DNA of 64,000 bases from Anthonomus grandis grandis (taxonomy: Eukaryota > Arthropoda > Insecta > Coleoptera > Curculionidae). The notes beneath the pieces were generated by a model. The model did no database searches, had not been told where the DNA came from, and worked only from the letters and a program-made list of their open reading frames with translations. This document shows positions 22,201 to 37,200 of this stretch, one piece after another. Location: contig NC_065548.1 of assembly GCF_022605725.1 (NCBI RefSeq), forward strand, positions 42,215,131 through 42,279,130, written 5' to 3'. Each line of letters begins with the position of its first letter. Within the stretch, counting starts at the first letter, position 1. Both the position numbers and the translations under genes were made by a program.

Positions 22201-25200
22201 AGCTTAAATGAGAACTAATAATCATTAACAAAGATAAAATCTTTACACAAAAATAACTTAATACTATACAAGGAACGTAGGCTAATGCCTAATATTGTCA
22301 ATTTGTTAAATGTAAGATAGGAACGTTAACCATTTTTTGACAAATCTTAAAAGGATTGTTTTTAATACAGTAGGACAATGATATAGACCATTTAAGATCT
22401 TATAAAATATTAAAGCATCAGAATGATGCCATTTGATTTTAAGATTAAGGGTATTAAACTGGATCTGTATATGCATCTGTATTGCAGAGGGTGGTGCAAG
22501 CACCACTGCAGCACTTATGCCTCACTACCTAAAGTACGTGCTCCATTGTCTCGTCTTTATGGGTGCATGCTCTGAATAGTGGCCTTCTGCTTAGTTTCAT
22601 GTTACAAGCGTGACCATTTAATTGACACTGACGAGTTGAGATGACAATTTCAAATGTCAATTTAGAGACAATTTGGGGATTGCCACCAGTTTGTCCGGGT
22701 AGCTGAAAAACTGCTTGGACTAAATGTAGCCTTGAGTATCATCCCACCGCTTTTTGAAAATCGTGTAACAGTGAGATTTTATTAGCTCTTTGATATTCAC
22801 CATAGTAAGGTTCACGAAGGGCTCACCTTACTGGTTGATGAGCGGCGGCCTTCTTAGTAAGGGTCTTGTCTACTTGTTGTTGTTGTGCCCCTTGAACCAG
22901 CCAACCTTCACTTTGTTTTTGGAACTATGCAATATATTGATTATGTAGGATTTGTTGAAACCAAAGATTGGCGAGGCAAAGTCAACATGAGCCTTCAGTT
23001 TTGAAAGCAAATTTGTTGCTTCTTACCAGAGGCGAGCTCTTTGCAGGTCTATTCCTACACCTATGTTCATTCCAGTAGAGCGGAAGCGCATAATCATGAG
23101 TAAGACGACATTCTTGGCATAAATGTCTAGGGGCGTCAGACACAACATGACTTCCAAAGCACTGCTTGGTGTTGCTCTCATAACTCCCATTATTTGGAGG
23201 CAAGCCATTCTTTTAACATGATTCGTTTTTTAAACATTCGTAGAAAACTAGTTTTACTTATACGAATACTATACTACCGATGCATAATTTAATGATGGAT
23301 CTGATAGTTTGGGTGCCAGAAGAGATGTTATTTTCCTTTTATTTGGTAAATACCACCATCTCAGTTTTTTTGGGGTTAATGAATAGGGAATATTCCGCAC
23401 AACATTTCTCTGTGATTTTAAGAGTAGCCGGTATTGGTTCGCAAAGCGATTATTCAAATTTACCAGTTGCTCATCCGCGTAGGCTATTGTGTGGTGGTGG
23501 TCATTATTCAGGAGGATGATGAAACTGTCGAAATCATGTTCCACAGTATATCACCTTCACTCATTCGTCCCTGCGGACAGCCCCAGGTCACCATTCTCCT
23601 AAATTTGACGTCTTGGCTTATTTTACAGAAGGTTGTCTTGTTAAACACCTCCTTGATGTCAATAAATACACCCACGGTGGACTCTCCATCGACCTTTCCA
23701 CCCATCGGACAGAGTCTGTTGATCTCCCTGGAGTGTATGTGTATGTGTTGGTTAGGATGAAGCGGGTTAGATGTCAGGATTTCATCCCTTATATATCTTT
23801 CGAGCAGCCTTTTCATGAATTTCAAGCAAAAGTATGATAGGCTATTAGGGCGATAAGCTTTGGCTGTTGTAAAGTCTATCCTCCCTGGCTTAAGAAGCAA
23901 GACAACTTTGACTTTTCTGCATGCCTTAGGGGTAGGTATATCTTAGCACCAAAAACGCTTTGACCATTGACCATGACGCTTTTGAGAATAAGGAGAATGC
24001 CCAGTTTATCTTGTTCTCGTATATATCCGATCGGCAAGTAGCCAATTCACTTCCGAGGATAAGTAAGGTACCTGTATCCGATTCTCCATAATTCTGAAGG
24101 TAGAATCAGGAAAATATGTAATAAATAGTAGTTCCGTGCTCTTAAAGGTTGGCAGTAAATGTGCTATCCTGTCTAGCTAGCTTACCTGTTTCCCGACATA
24201 GGTCTTTACTGAAAGCTTTTTGGAGCCAACAGCATCAGTATAGATAAACTGGATACTGATAGCATTATGGTTGATGTAATAATAACAATAAATATTTACT
24301 TCAGCTCTGCAAGCATAGTATTTTAAGATTCTTCTTATTGCAGCCTCAATGCGTTTAATGTGTACCCTATTTCCAGTGGTAAATCCAAGACATCTATTGT
24401 ATATTCTTGCTAATAATATTCAAAATGTGCGGTCAAAAAAACACCTTAATCTTTAACTGTATCAAATGACCTCAAATTCGTTATAGTTCATTGTGTATTG
24501 AAAATTCATAATTTTATTAAAATAATTTAACGTAAGACATACATACTTCTTAATATTCAGTTCTAGACTATTGATATTATCAAGATATGACTTAATGGTT
24601 TCATATATCTTAAAACCATTAATGAAAGCAAGATACCTTGAATAAACAATTACACACACAAATTTCTTATGAATAAGTTAGAAAAGACAGGGCCAATATA
24701 CGAACCCTGACGCACATCTTAAAATAATTTATTATCCTTTGAAATATAATTATTTATCCTAACTTATTTTGTGCGGCCAGTCAAAAAACTGAAAAAATTT
24801 GATCAAGTTTCAGCAAGGCCTATAGCTCCAAATTTCCTAGCCAGATGATTAAGACCAACCTTATTAAAGGTCTTTGAGGCTTTTGTCTGTATAAACACTA
24901 TCATCCTGTACAGCCCTCTCAAAAGCATCGATTAAATATTACTCGTAAGTCAACAAGTGAATTACAGCAGATCTACCTTGAGAAAAACCATGCCGATGAT
25001 GACTGAGCAATGGCTTGCAGTTGTATAAAAATTATACAGAAAACAACCTGTCAAACAGCTTAGGAATTATATCCTGAATACATATACCTTGATATTTACA
25101 TATCACCACTTTTATAAATTAAAAAGCTTACCTTCCAATAATCAGGAAATTTGCCTGATGTCTAGCAAAGATTGGAAAGGTGGCAAAGGCTTACTTAGAC

Positions 25201-28200
25201 TACACACACAGTTCTTGAGAAAAACAGATAGGATACCATCAGGGCTAATAATAACAATAAATTCTAACTTATTAAAATTTTAAAATAATTGTAAGTAATA
25301 ATTAATATAAATAGAAAATTCTAGTGTTTACTAAGTTGTTACTAAATTTTGCCAAAAACATATGAATGTATGAAAAAAAGATTAATTTGTACTCAAAGTA
25401 TCTATTATTCTCTATTATCTTTGCTTAAAATAGCGGTTTTTCTGATTTAGACTTATTAAAATTATAAGGTTTCTTGAAAACTGAAATAAAAATAATGTTG
25501 TCTTTAACTGTTATAATTAGTATTACATAAAACAGTTGTAATATTTTACGTTATAAAATCGCAAGATAATAGAATAAAGTTGCCAGAGACAGAAGCTGTT
25601 TTATGTCGAGGAAACACAGAAGTTTGGAAAATAAAACAAGTAATTGTAATAGCACTTGAGGGTTGTATATCATACAGTGCTTTTATTTCAAAACCAACCA
25701 CTCTTAATAACATCTAAAAAAAAACACGTCAATTTAGATATACAGGAGGATGTTTAATTTTATATTTGATAAAGTTTTCAAAATTTTCGCATTCAATTAC
25801 ATACGCCATTGCATCTTCTAAAAATCTGTTTTTTTTAAATGCATATTATTTCTAAGAGTTCCAGTACAACCAGCAATAAAAGTATTTAATGCTGTTTTAT
25901 CAAGTTTAATTTCATAGGTCTTTGCGAAATCGTTATTAATTCATTGAGCAATATACAAAATTACTTGTAACAACTGTGGCAAAAGTTATGTAGGTTAAAC
26001 TGGTAGATATCTTCAAGAACACAAAAGAGATGTTTTTTATAGTTATTAAAGAAGAATGTTGTTCATCCTACAGCACTAGTTGAGCATGGTACTGAACTTG
26101 ATCATTCTTTTTCATAACATGAAAGTTCTTAACCAGCAAAAATTTTTAGCCAAACGCAACACAGGTACGTATTAAAAAACATAATACTGCCAACTTTAAA
26201 CGTGGCACTGAAACCCTCTGCAAAAGTTCTGCTTAATCAGATTTAATATTTAAATTAGTGACTTGAATACTGCAATCAAGCAAATACTCTAATATTAAAA
26301 TGTTAAACCATATCCATTATCAGTTATTTACATATGTTTATAAAGATACATAAATTTCTTCTGTTTCTACAGCTAGTACAAAATTCTTTAGTACCTATTT
26401 TTAATTTGTTTTAAAAATTTATTTGCAATTTTTTGGTTCATGTTTATCTTTCCAATTCTTTACATGAATTAAACATCTGTTTCCCAAAATTTTGTTTTTA
26501 AAAAAACTTTTAGTTAAATATATAAAATAATAAACTACAATACGTAAGTTTCTCTTCGAAAGTTAAGCTCTAGGTAACTGCTAAAAGGTATAACAATATA
26601 CTTAAATAGTAATAATAACTATACAAAGGGGTATATAACTCATGTTTACATTTTACGAGTTCACATGAAAAGATGCCTTGACAAATCATAAGCGGGAGTG
26701 ACTCTGCAGGGCTAGGGCTTTACTTAAAGAAGGCTATTCTCAAAGGTTCGTGGCTAATAGTGTCTTGCACTTAGAATCTCGTTGTTTCCAGAATAATTTT
26801 CTGTATAAAAGACCGAGAAGCGATAGAAGGCGTATAACTAATCAATAACAGAACCATTATATTTACTTAACCATTTGAAGAAACCCAACTATGGCAATTT
26901 CAGCACTCCAAAGAGATATGCGTGATGCTTTTGGAGTTCAAGTAGCCGTCTCTATATTGCAGGTGTTGCTGACCATCAAGAGTATCCCCACTACAACTTG
27001 AGTTTCGATTCAAAGTTCGTCGGCTACAATGGCCATAAGAGCACATGACTTTACCTGCAGAATTTTGAAACTAGTTGTTGTTTTCGGACTAAACCAGAAA
27101 TTGTTTGATTCAGGATAGTCATCAAATACGGGTTTATAAAGGGAGTCAATAAAAGTTGCCCAGCTTGCTCCTGCACAACCGGTACCAACCTTTGCAGGAT
27201 GAAGTGCTATGTTCTCATCTCTCATAATCGCATAGAATTAATTTACTTTGAATAAACACCCAAGCAGTATATAAATTCTACTACGACCCAAAATTGTTTT
27301 ATATTAGTTATATTAAGAGCGTATTGAATAATAAAATATTAGTTAACCTTATCTTAAAACGAAATTTTATCGATAACTATGTGACAGTTTAATAAAATAT
27401 TTTTATAATGCAATAAGTAATTTGGTATAAAGTATTTATAAAACAATTTGTTATAACTATATTGTGCTACGCAAAATTTGTTATTAAGTTGCTTTTTAAT
27501 TATTTTAAGACATCTTTAAAACAGATTTAAAATCATTTTATTAAGGTTTTCTAGCTTCATATTAGATATTGAACAGCAGATTCACTTATATAAAAAACGT
27601 TAAATAAACCGAATTGACAAACCCCTATATACGTGTTTCGATAACTTCGTATCATGACTTCGAACCCATCTCACCCCACATAATGTCAGTTTATTACATG
27701 GCGATCCTGCCAGTTCTTACATGGGTGAGTTGGAAAAACATAATTAAAAGAGCAAGTAATTATCGCGCAGGCGGGTAGTAGTGGCGGCGTTTCCGCTTCC
27801 AGTGAAAAAGGACTTACATTTTGGGAAGTTGTAGGAGCAATAGTGGTGGCATTATTCATTTTTGCTGTTATTTTTCATTGCGGTTTTCGATCAAAAACGT
27901 CATTGGAAAAGAAAATTCGCAAGGAAATAGTGAGGAGTATGAGGAGTCAGGACTTGACTTAGTTTATTTATCGAAGGGGTGCAGTTAAATGATGTCTCTC
28001 TGGCTGTTCCGCAATAGAGGGCAGCATCGAGGGATTGTATACTAATGTGGCGCAGTGCGGTTAGTTAGGTTAAAGCCGAGGATCAGCGCTTTCGGAGAAG
28101 ACCTTGCATCCTTCTTCTTCTTCTTCTTCTTCTTCTTCTTCTTCTTCTTCTTCCTCAATTAAAATGGACTCGCGTCGTATTTCGACGGCCGCCCAATTTT

Positions 28201-31200
28201 TGTTGTTTATTATGGACCTATAGTTTAATGTGGGTTCCGAACTACAAGTGCTTTGTTTTTATAAGACAAACACATACAACCGTGCTCATGCCAGGATTCG
28301 AACCTTAAACCACACGATCGCATCGTGAACACTTTGCTCACGGTGCTACCGAGGTCGGCTCCTTGCATCCTCAATGATGAATATTATTAGGCATCTACAT
28401 ATATTGATATTTATTAGTAATTTGTTTTAAGTTCAAATGTCAGAGTTAGATAATACTTATTTGGTACTTTTAAGAGCTTATATACAAAAATTTTAAAAAG
28501 AGCCAAAAGAGCGACGAAGCTGTCTGGAAAGGTGTAACAAATTATTTTTAGAATTAGATTCGATTGAAGTTAAATTTAGGGATTTTGTAAAAATCGGTAT
28601 TGCTGATAAGTATTACATAATAGCTTTCGAAAAAAATATAGAAGCATGTAGGAATATTTTACAGGATTTAATTAGAACCATAAAACTAAGGTAAGATAAC
28701 GTTAGAAAATATAGAAATTTAAACACGGGGGAAAAATTTGACATTGAAACGGCAGCGTCCTTATTGTTATGGATGGAACGGAGACGGTAACTAAGCAATA
28801 GTAGATGCAATTGAGTTATATTGTAAGCTTTTGAATAATGATAGTAAGAGTTTTCCAACAAAATTTATTTTAAAACCCAAGGTAACTGAAAGTGCAAAGT
28901 TAAGGCTAAGGTCCACATACACGAGTGTAGACGAGTTGCTAGGAGATATTAGGGCTAATATACTAACTTTAAAATCTGAAGCATCTCTGTCTACGCAATT
29001 GTATTTAGCAAAACAAAATAATAAAACAGCTTTTTCTGGAGTTGACGCTGGCTCGGGTAGAAAGGGATGAAGCTGCTGTACCAGTATTAACTAATGTAAA
29101 CGAAAAGCTGGCTATCAGTGCGTTTTACAATGGATTACGTGATACTCAACTAAGAATAATATTTGAGGCTAGGGGCGACACAAAATTAAAGGACGCTCTT
29201 TTAGGCGCTAAAGACGAGAAAAAATCCCGTGTGACCTCAGGCACTTCCGCCAATAGTCAAAACTTTTTTTTATGTGTGGTGGAAGATCAAATTTTAATAA
29301 CTTTAGAGGTAACAATAATCGCGACACGCGAAGAATATCAAGAAGTCATTACTATAATAATGATAATAGACAAGCAAATTTTAGTAGGTCAAATTTCAGT
29401 TCCAGTCAAGGTACTAGGCCAATGCAACGAGGACAAAGTAGAGGGAATTTATTGCAAAGACGTGGTTTTATTAATTGCATAAAAAATAGAAACCCAAGCA
29501 ATAATGGTAGAGTGTATTTAGCGCAGCCAGCAGACGCCGACTCTAACCAAACTCAAGGCGTAGAAGATGAAATAAATCGTTTTTTTCGAGGATATAGGAG
29601 AATAGGAATGTAAATAAAAATAGTAGTGGACTCAATAGTATGAATAAGTTAAACTGTATAAGTAATATGTAATATAGAATGAGCGAATTGACCTGAATTG
29701 AACGAATATTTCTCAGAGCATGATATCAGTGCGTGTCGATAAAGTGTTAGATTTAATTGATAGGGCTTGTAGATCAATTCGATGTCAAATTTGTAGAGTT
29801 ATCTTTAGTAGAAATTTTTTACGAGATTCTTGGCTTACAGCGCAAGACTTCTGCGGATCGGATGACCCAGCTTGCTACTTTGTGCATGTGTATGTACTTG
29901 AAGCCTATTTGCACTTTATTTAATTTGTCTTTAAAGTCGGGAGTATTTCCTCCTTTTTGGAAGAATTCGTATATTACGCCGATATTTATGTCTGGTAATA
30001 CTAGTGATGTCAGTAATTATCGAGAAGTTTTTATACAGTCAACCTTGCCTAAACTTTTGGATGGAACTTTTGTCATGGCAATGTAAAAGTCTTATTATTA
30101 ACAATCAACATGGTTTTCAAAAAAGTCGTTACAATGTTACTAACTCAATATGTTAAGAAGATTATCTGTTTAATTTTTTTGGTAAGGGTTCACAAGTTGA
30201 TGCTGTTTATACCGATTTTTCGAAGGCGTTCGACAGAGTTAATCATACGCTTCTCCCTGCAAAGCTCCAAGCTTTGGGTTTTGGATCAAATGTTATTTGT
30301 TGGCTAAGAGACTATCTACTGGGTTAATCGCAATGTATACGGCTTAATAACTTCTGATCTAGCAGCATATTTGTGCTATCTGGTGATCCTCAGGGGTCAC
30401 ATGTGGGTCCGTTGCTTTTTACAATCTTTGTTAATGATATAGGATTATTTGTAAGAAATTGTGAATTTTTATTATTTGCTGATGATTTAAAATTATTTTT
30501 GTCTATTGATTCTAATGTTCAATGTCAATTGTTACAGGATGACTTGCATAATCTCTGTGAACGGTGCAACATTAATGGTTTGGATTTTAATGTTCCGAAG
30601 TGTTATTCAATAACTTTTGGAAGGATTCGCAATCTTACATTATTTGATTATACTAAAGGTTCCACTATTTTAAAAAGGGTAGCGGAAGTTAGGAATCTCG
30701 GAGTAATTTTCGATTCTAAGATGTCATTTGTGTCTCATGCTGAGAAGTTAGTTCGTATAGAAATCTAGGATTTATAACTAGATGTAGTCAAGACTTCTCA
30801 TGTTATATAAAGTTTTGTACTGTTCGTTGGTCCGTTCTCGGTTTGGAGTATGCTAGTTCCGTATGATCTTTATTTTATAAATCGCATATTGAATATATTG
30901 AGAATGTCCAAAATAAATTCTTAAGAAATTGTTCTTTTAAACTTAAGGTTCCATTAGCTAATAGTCATACCGATTATAAGTCGGTCATGTCAGTTCTCTC
31001 TTTGGACCCACTTGAGTTAAGGCGTAATTATTCAGACTTGTGATTTATTTTTAAATTAATATCTGAAATGACTGATAAATAATTGTCGGGTACAAAAATT
31101 GGCTACACTTAAAAAACTCTTCTATGTAGATTTTGATAGTAGATCTTATGGACAGCACAATCCTATAACTAGAATGCAACGTTCTTTCAATAGATATAGT

Positions 31201-34200
31201 CTTGACTTGCACGTTTCTCTTAGCAGTTTTAGGAGTTCTCTCAAATTAATTAGTGACTCGTGACTTTTTGAACAAATTTCCTTAAATTAATTTTTTAAAT
31301 TGATTTATGTCTTACTATTATCTATTTTAACTACTTTATATTATTTTATTTTTGTAAAATTGATGGATTAACATATTTTACATACATACCTTAACAAGGA
31401 AGAAAAACTTTCCATAATTTGCGCCAAGTATGCCGATGTGTTTCATTTAGAAGATGACCCTTTGACAGTAGCCAATTCATATCAACATAAAATTAACTTA
31501 AAAATATGCGCGAAACCAGTCTATGTTAAACTTTGTAGACTTCCGCATGCGCAAGGACGAAATTCATCGTTAAGTTGGTAAAATGTTAGAGAATGGTATA
31601 ATCGAAGAAGCCACATCTCCGTGGTCTTCTCCTTTTTTTTAATTGTACCAAAAAAGTCCGACAACAATGGTAGTAAAAAATATATAGTAGTTCGACTATC
31701 GACTATCGATTACTCAATAAAGAGCTAGAAGATGAAAGATTTCCGCTAAATAACATTAGCTTGATTCCTTAGGAAACTCCAGTTATTTTACACATTAAGA
31801 CAGGATATTACCAACTTGAATTAGATACCGAAAGTCGAATTTTTACGGCATTTACTACGGATAGGAGGCAATTCCAAACGAAACGATTGGGAATGAAAGT
31901 TAGTCCGGGTGCGTTTGCATGATGACAGTCGCCCTGTCCGGTCTAAATTATGAACTCTGCTTCCTATATATGGATGACTTAATAGTTTAGAAGTTCGCTC
32001 CAAAACTATAGCCAAAACTTAGTTAAGGTTTTACAACGGTTTAGAGATGTAAATTTAAAATTTAACCCAGATAAGTGTAGTTTCTTAATTTATTAAAAAA
32101 TTATTTTTATATTTAGGGCACAACATTTCAGCAGAAGGCGTCTTGCCAGATGACAGGAAAACCGAGGCAGTTTCAAAATTTCCGGTACCATAATTATTAC
32201 AAGAAATTTATAAAAAAATTCGCGGAAATTGCTTATTCTTTTAATCAATTGTCTCGTAAGGGCGTACCTTTCTAATGAACCGAAGAATGCGAAAAATCAT
32301 TTCAATTATTAAAAAAGGCACTTATTAAACCTCCTATACTACAATACCCAGACTTTTCGCAAAATAACTAGTTTATTCTTACTACCGATGCAAGCGGTAT
32401 TTCATTAGGTGCGGTGTTAGCAAATTGTAGCAATAAACCAGTAGCGTTTGCATCTCGTAGTCTAAATAAGGCAGAGAAAAATTAGTGCACAATCGAAAAG
32501 GAACTTTTGGGAATAGTTTGGGCTGTTAAACGTTTCAGGCTATATCTCTACGGCAAAAAATTTAAGAAATTAACAGATCATAAACCGCTAATATATTTAT
32601 TCAATATGACCAACCCCTCTAGTAGGCTTACCAAGTTTAGACTAAAAAAACTAGAGGAATATGACTTTTCGGTCGAATATATACGGGGTACGGAAAATAA
32701 ATGTTAAGACTGGTGCGCAAGCAAAAACGCTTAATACCAAAAATCAAAACGACATTGGACAAACGACGCCACCTAGTACGCATAATCAACCTGCAGTGGT
32801 AAAGGTGTTGACACGTCCTTATAATACGGTATAATTAAGAGTACTCTTAGAACCAGATTTTAACAAAATAAGAAATATTGCCCTTTCTCGAGTGTTTTTG
32901 CCATCATCAGACTCTAAAATATATTACAAACAGTTCAAAAACATATACGAACATTTTTTTTACCGGTGACATAAAAAAATACAGATAAGATTATGAAATT
33001 GTAAAATACTTACTGAGTTACTTAACACATACACTAATTCTAAACAATAACAAACAATACTTGAATGGTACATTGCACGACATCTAGTGAACAGTTAAAA
33101 TTATAACAAAATTGAACAATATGAGATTAGCAGATTTCTACTGAGTACTGGGAGTGAGTAAGAGAGAAACGTCGGACTGTAGTGTTATAGGGTGTGAATA
33201 TTATAATAATTTCTCTCTTACTCGCTCCCAGTACTCAGTAGAAATCTGCTAATCTCATATTGTTAGAAGAGAATCTGTTTTGCTTTTTCTTGCCAATACT
33301 TATTTATAAAGTATAATTTTTTTCAAAATGTGTAGAATTTCTTCTTGGAAAAACATTAAAAATCATTCACTCGGATTCAAATATTAGTGAGGTAATTAGA
33401 TCGCCATTTTCATCAGAGAACATTTAACAACCTGGAACATTGGAAATTGGTCAGAATGCGTACATATCAGATACGGATGATGATGAAATGGAAGCTATAA
33501 ATAGTACTAGTAAGGTTAACGAACTTACTGATATTTCTAAAAACATAGAGACCAAACATAAGTCAAGATTTTTAATAAAAGAATTCCAAATATTATTCTT
33601 TCAGATCTCTTAGAATTACAAAATCATCCTCAAATCTTACATCTATAAAAGCAGCATCTGTTAAGTGTTGCTACCATTTGCGAATAAAACAATTATATTT
33701 TAAGCGAATTCTTTATAAAATAAAAATATATATCACTTTTATTACAGACAAAATAATTACGTTATATTAGACTCTAAGAATCTCTAAGAATAAAAATAAA
33801 TAGATTATTATAAAATTAAATAGATTTATGTAATGAAGCCAGTTGTGATACTTATAATTTGTTTATGCACATAATATAAATGTAAGGCGAAATTGAGTGA
33901 AAAAATTGCAATATTTTTAATCATATTTTTAAGATTTTCTTTTTACTTATTCAAAATCTTTAATATACCAAAGGGGCATTAAAAATCAGATGCGAATATG
34001 CACCTATAGTATCAGTAAAATTCGTTGCCCGAGAAAATATTAAGCCAGAGAACCCTAAAATAATGTTTTCTTTTCTAATTATCATTACAGGTATAATCAG
34101 CTAAGCCGCCATGATAGGCATGGAGGCATGTTATGCATGCATGATAGGCATTTTTTCAATCTATATATCTTTTTACGAAAGGCATAGAGCTTATAAACCT

Positions 34201-37200
34201 TGTTAATTTTATTAATCTCAATATACAAATTGTGTTGATTGAAATATTTATATTTTATAGTCTTATATAAGTTAGCAATAAAACAATAATATAACATTAA
34301 TAAAATAATTTTATGATTGTTTTATTATGGACTGGAATCGATTTAATAATCTTATATAAAGCTATTAAACAAGTTTCATGAAATAAAAATATTTTATTAG
34401 CGTGGGCTTCTTTTGACTTTATACACGATTTATAAATGCTTATAAGAGCAAGCTTGATGACAATAAAGTTTTTTTATAGTATTATATAGCGTGCTATATG
34501 ATAATTACAAGCACATTTGTGCTGCTTGGGACAATGACGGGTGACATACATGAAAGAGATTCTAGACCCTTATGTGAGGCTATGGCAAGGAGCTGTTGGT
34601 GAAGCTTGCACTTTTATGAATGATAACGACCGACCTCACCACACCAAAGTTGCAAATGGGTATATGGAATCGGAAGTCATTGTTTGTTAAAATTGGCCTG
34701 CATTATTTCCGGACATGAATGCAGAAGCCCACAAAAGAACGTACCTGTGCGACAAAAAAATATATTATTATTTTTAAAAATTTTTAATTAGCTATAAAAT
34801 GTATAAAATTATTTTCTTTGTTAGATTCTGCTATTTACCTTCTAACTCTGTTCATTTTATATGTAATTAGGTATTAAGTTTAAAAAGTTTCACAAACTGC
34901 AGTTCTATCAATTCAGTCGTAAAGCTGAGACCAATCAACGTTTAAAATATTGCTATTATTATGAAAATGTAAATACGTTAATTATTTTGCCTGGTTTTTG
35001 TACTATTTTTATTGGTATTCTGTAGTGAAAGTTGATTCGTAGGGTTTCCTTAGGGTTCTACTTACGTTTGGTTTATTATTTTTATCTATAGTGTTTAGTT
35101 TTTAAGTAATTCATCTTGTTCGAGAGCCTAATTTTGGCCCCAATTTAGGTTCTTTAGGTTATATTATTGTAAATCCCTGTAGTTCTAAAATTCTAGAATT
35201 TGTATACTTGCTTGCTTTACACTATAATATACATGAAAGCTTTTGTAATATCAACAGATTTCATTCAAGATTCGCAAAGTTGGAATTCTCTGATTATGCC
35301 AGCTTATAGGCCTACCTAATAACTTTATATTATATAATACATAATTTTATTTACGGGTTACACGTAAAGTCCTGATCGACTAATGCAATTACTTGCGTGT
35401 AAATAAATTAGTGTCGTAGGGCTTATTTTGCGTGTCGCACGGAATATTCAGCCCGACTCGATTGCAACATTTTTTATTATTTGTCACTTTGTTCGAACCA
35501 TGGATATCGTTCCACGCAGAGGCTAAAAAATAATGCGGGAGATTAATGGTTGCCTTGGGTATAAATTTAAATGTGATTCTACAATGTTTCACGCAAAAAA
35601 GTGCCTCATTTATCCCATCAATTACATGACGGGAATTGACTGCATTTAATTTATTTATTAAGTGGGCTTAGTTAGGAGTATTATTAATTAAATATTCTTT
35701 TATTTTTTTACATTAGCTTGTATATAGGGTAATATATCATGAAGACTAATGATCATAATATTAATATTTTACACGCTTAATATTTTTAACTGTTTTATAT
35801 ACTTATAAATATTTTTTAAAAATTAGACCGAGCCTCTTGATTGCATAATATATTATAAATATTAATAATGGCTATCAAAAACCTAGGCAATGAAGAAATG
35901 TTAATTAATAAGCATTTCACAGCAGCATGTCTAGGATAGAAAACATGATTTAGAACACGAAACATAGAACATTAGAAACATATAAATTATACACATAAAA
36001 CAAACACTTAAAAGAAGGAAACCTTAAAAATAAGAATTGTAATAAAACCACAATCCGATAACTTACTTTTAGTAATATGCTTATGGATTTTTTTCAGTGA
36101 AGATTTAAATTTTGGATAAAGGCGAATTAGATAAGAATCGAAAAAGAATTTTTTTTTAACTTATATTTATTTATCTGTAACTAATATTTAGTGGTCGGAT
36201 TTGCAGGGGAAGCAGATAGTGCTTGATCAAAGAACCACAGTCTTTCCAGAGTCTTCAGCCAAACAAATTAGTAGGAAGAAGTTTATTAAGTATTCAAAGA
36301 AAAAAAAATTGTTTATAAAATCTGCTGGTAATTAAAATAAGTGAAAACGAAATGTAAGCAAAGATATGTTTCAATAATGGATGTTTTATTGATTGATTTA
36401 CATATATAGTTAAGAGTTTTTCTACGTAGAAATTAAATATGCAGGGTGACTCAAAAAAAAATTACGTCATCAATATGTTTTTTAAATGGAAACTACAATT
36501 TTTTAATGCAAAATCAGAAAGAATGCATTTTTTTACAAAGGATATGGTACAAATGAATTTCCTGGCGTATTTGTTCTTTTAAATCTTCTAAACTCGCTGG
36601 CTTAGTGACATATACTTTACTTATTAAGTATCCCCATAAAAAGTAATCGAGGGGAGTTAAATCTGGCGATCTGGGTGGCCATTTAATAAACCCTCGTCTA
36701 TGTATCCAACGATTTGGAAAAAACTTCTTCTAGATAACTGCGAACGGGTAAAGCATAGCGTGGTGGAGCTCCTATGTTATTCTAGGATATTAATTTAAAA
36801 TCACACGTCCATTTTCAAGATCCCACAATAAATACATTACAACCAATCTAGCATAGGACAATGACATCAAATATTGCTCAGTCTACATTTTACCTATTGC
36901 ACCAAATTCTATTATGTCAAAATCTATAATACTCGTACACCAATAAGTTAAGTTCATTGTCATCATAATTAAACTTATATTAAAACTATTTTTACAACAT
37001 TTGGTATATACAGAGTAGTACACTCCATCTTGCTGAAAAAAAGATCACGTTGGTGCATGTCGGATTTTTCTAAAACCGAATACAAAGTCAGAGCGGGGAT
37101 AAGATCATTTTGAAGAAAAATCAAATATTGTAAACCAGTGTCATCAAAAAAGTAAGGTCTTAAAACTCTTCCTTCCACTATACTGCACCACACATTGACT

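Larger units (their letters stand above)
27699..33000 (+). mobile_element. Ty3/gypsy retrotransposon (Gypsy-1), decayed, with two nested insertions
   Basis: Order on the plus strand: primer-site-like sequence, leader, SINE insertion (28112-28360), gag (28437-29613), Jockey-like LINE insertion (about 29690-31380), then pol from about 31385 to 32990. The gag and pol parts on either side of the LINE belong together by order and orientation. No protease or integrase could be read and no 3' LTR was found. The element is the mdg1/412-like type by its Asn/Arg/Gly-rich gag tail, similar to Gypsy-3. Confidence 0.7.

Noticed and set aside
27010..27225. 72-codon minus-strand open frame
   Set aside because: It lies over the readable plus-strand Tc1 fragment and its neighbourhood and has no family resemblance; treated as an antisense shadow.
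27240..27698. Precise LTR coordinates for Gypsy-1
   Set aside because: No second LTR is present for comparison, so only the end next to the primer-site-like sequence is placed; the TGTGACAG start is a guess.
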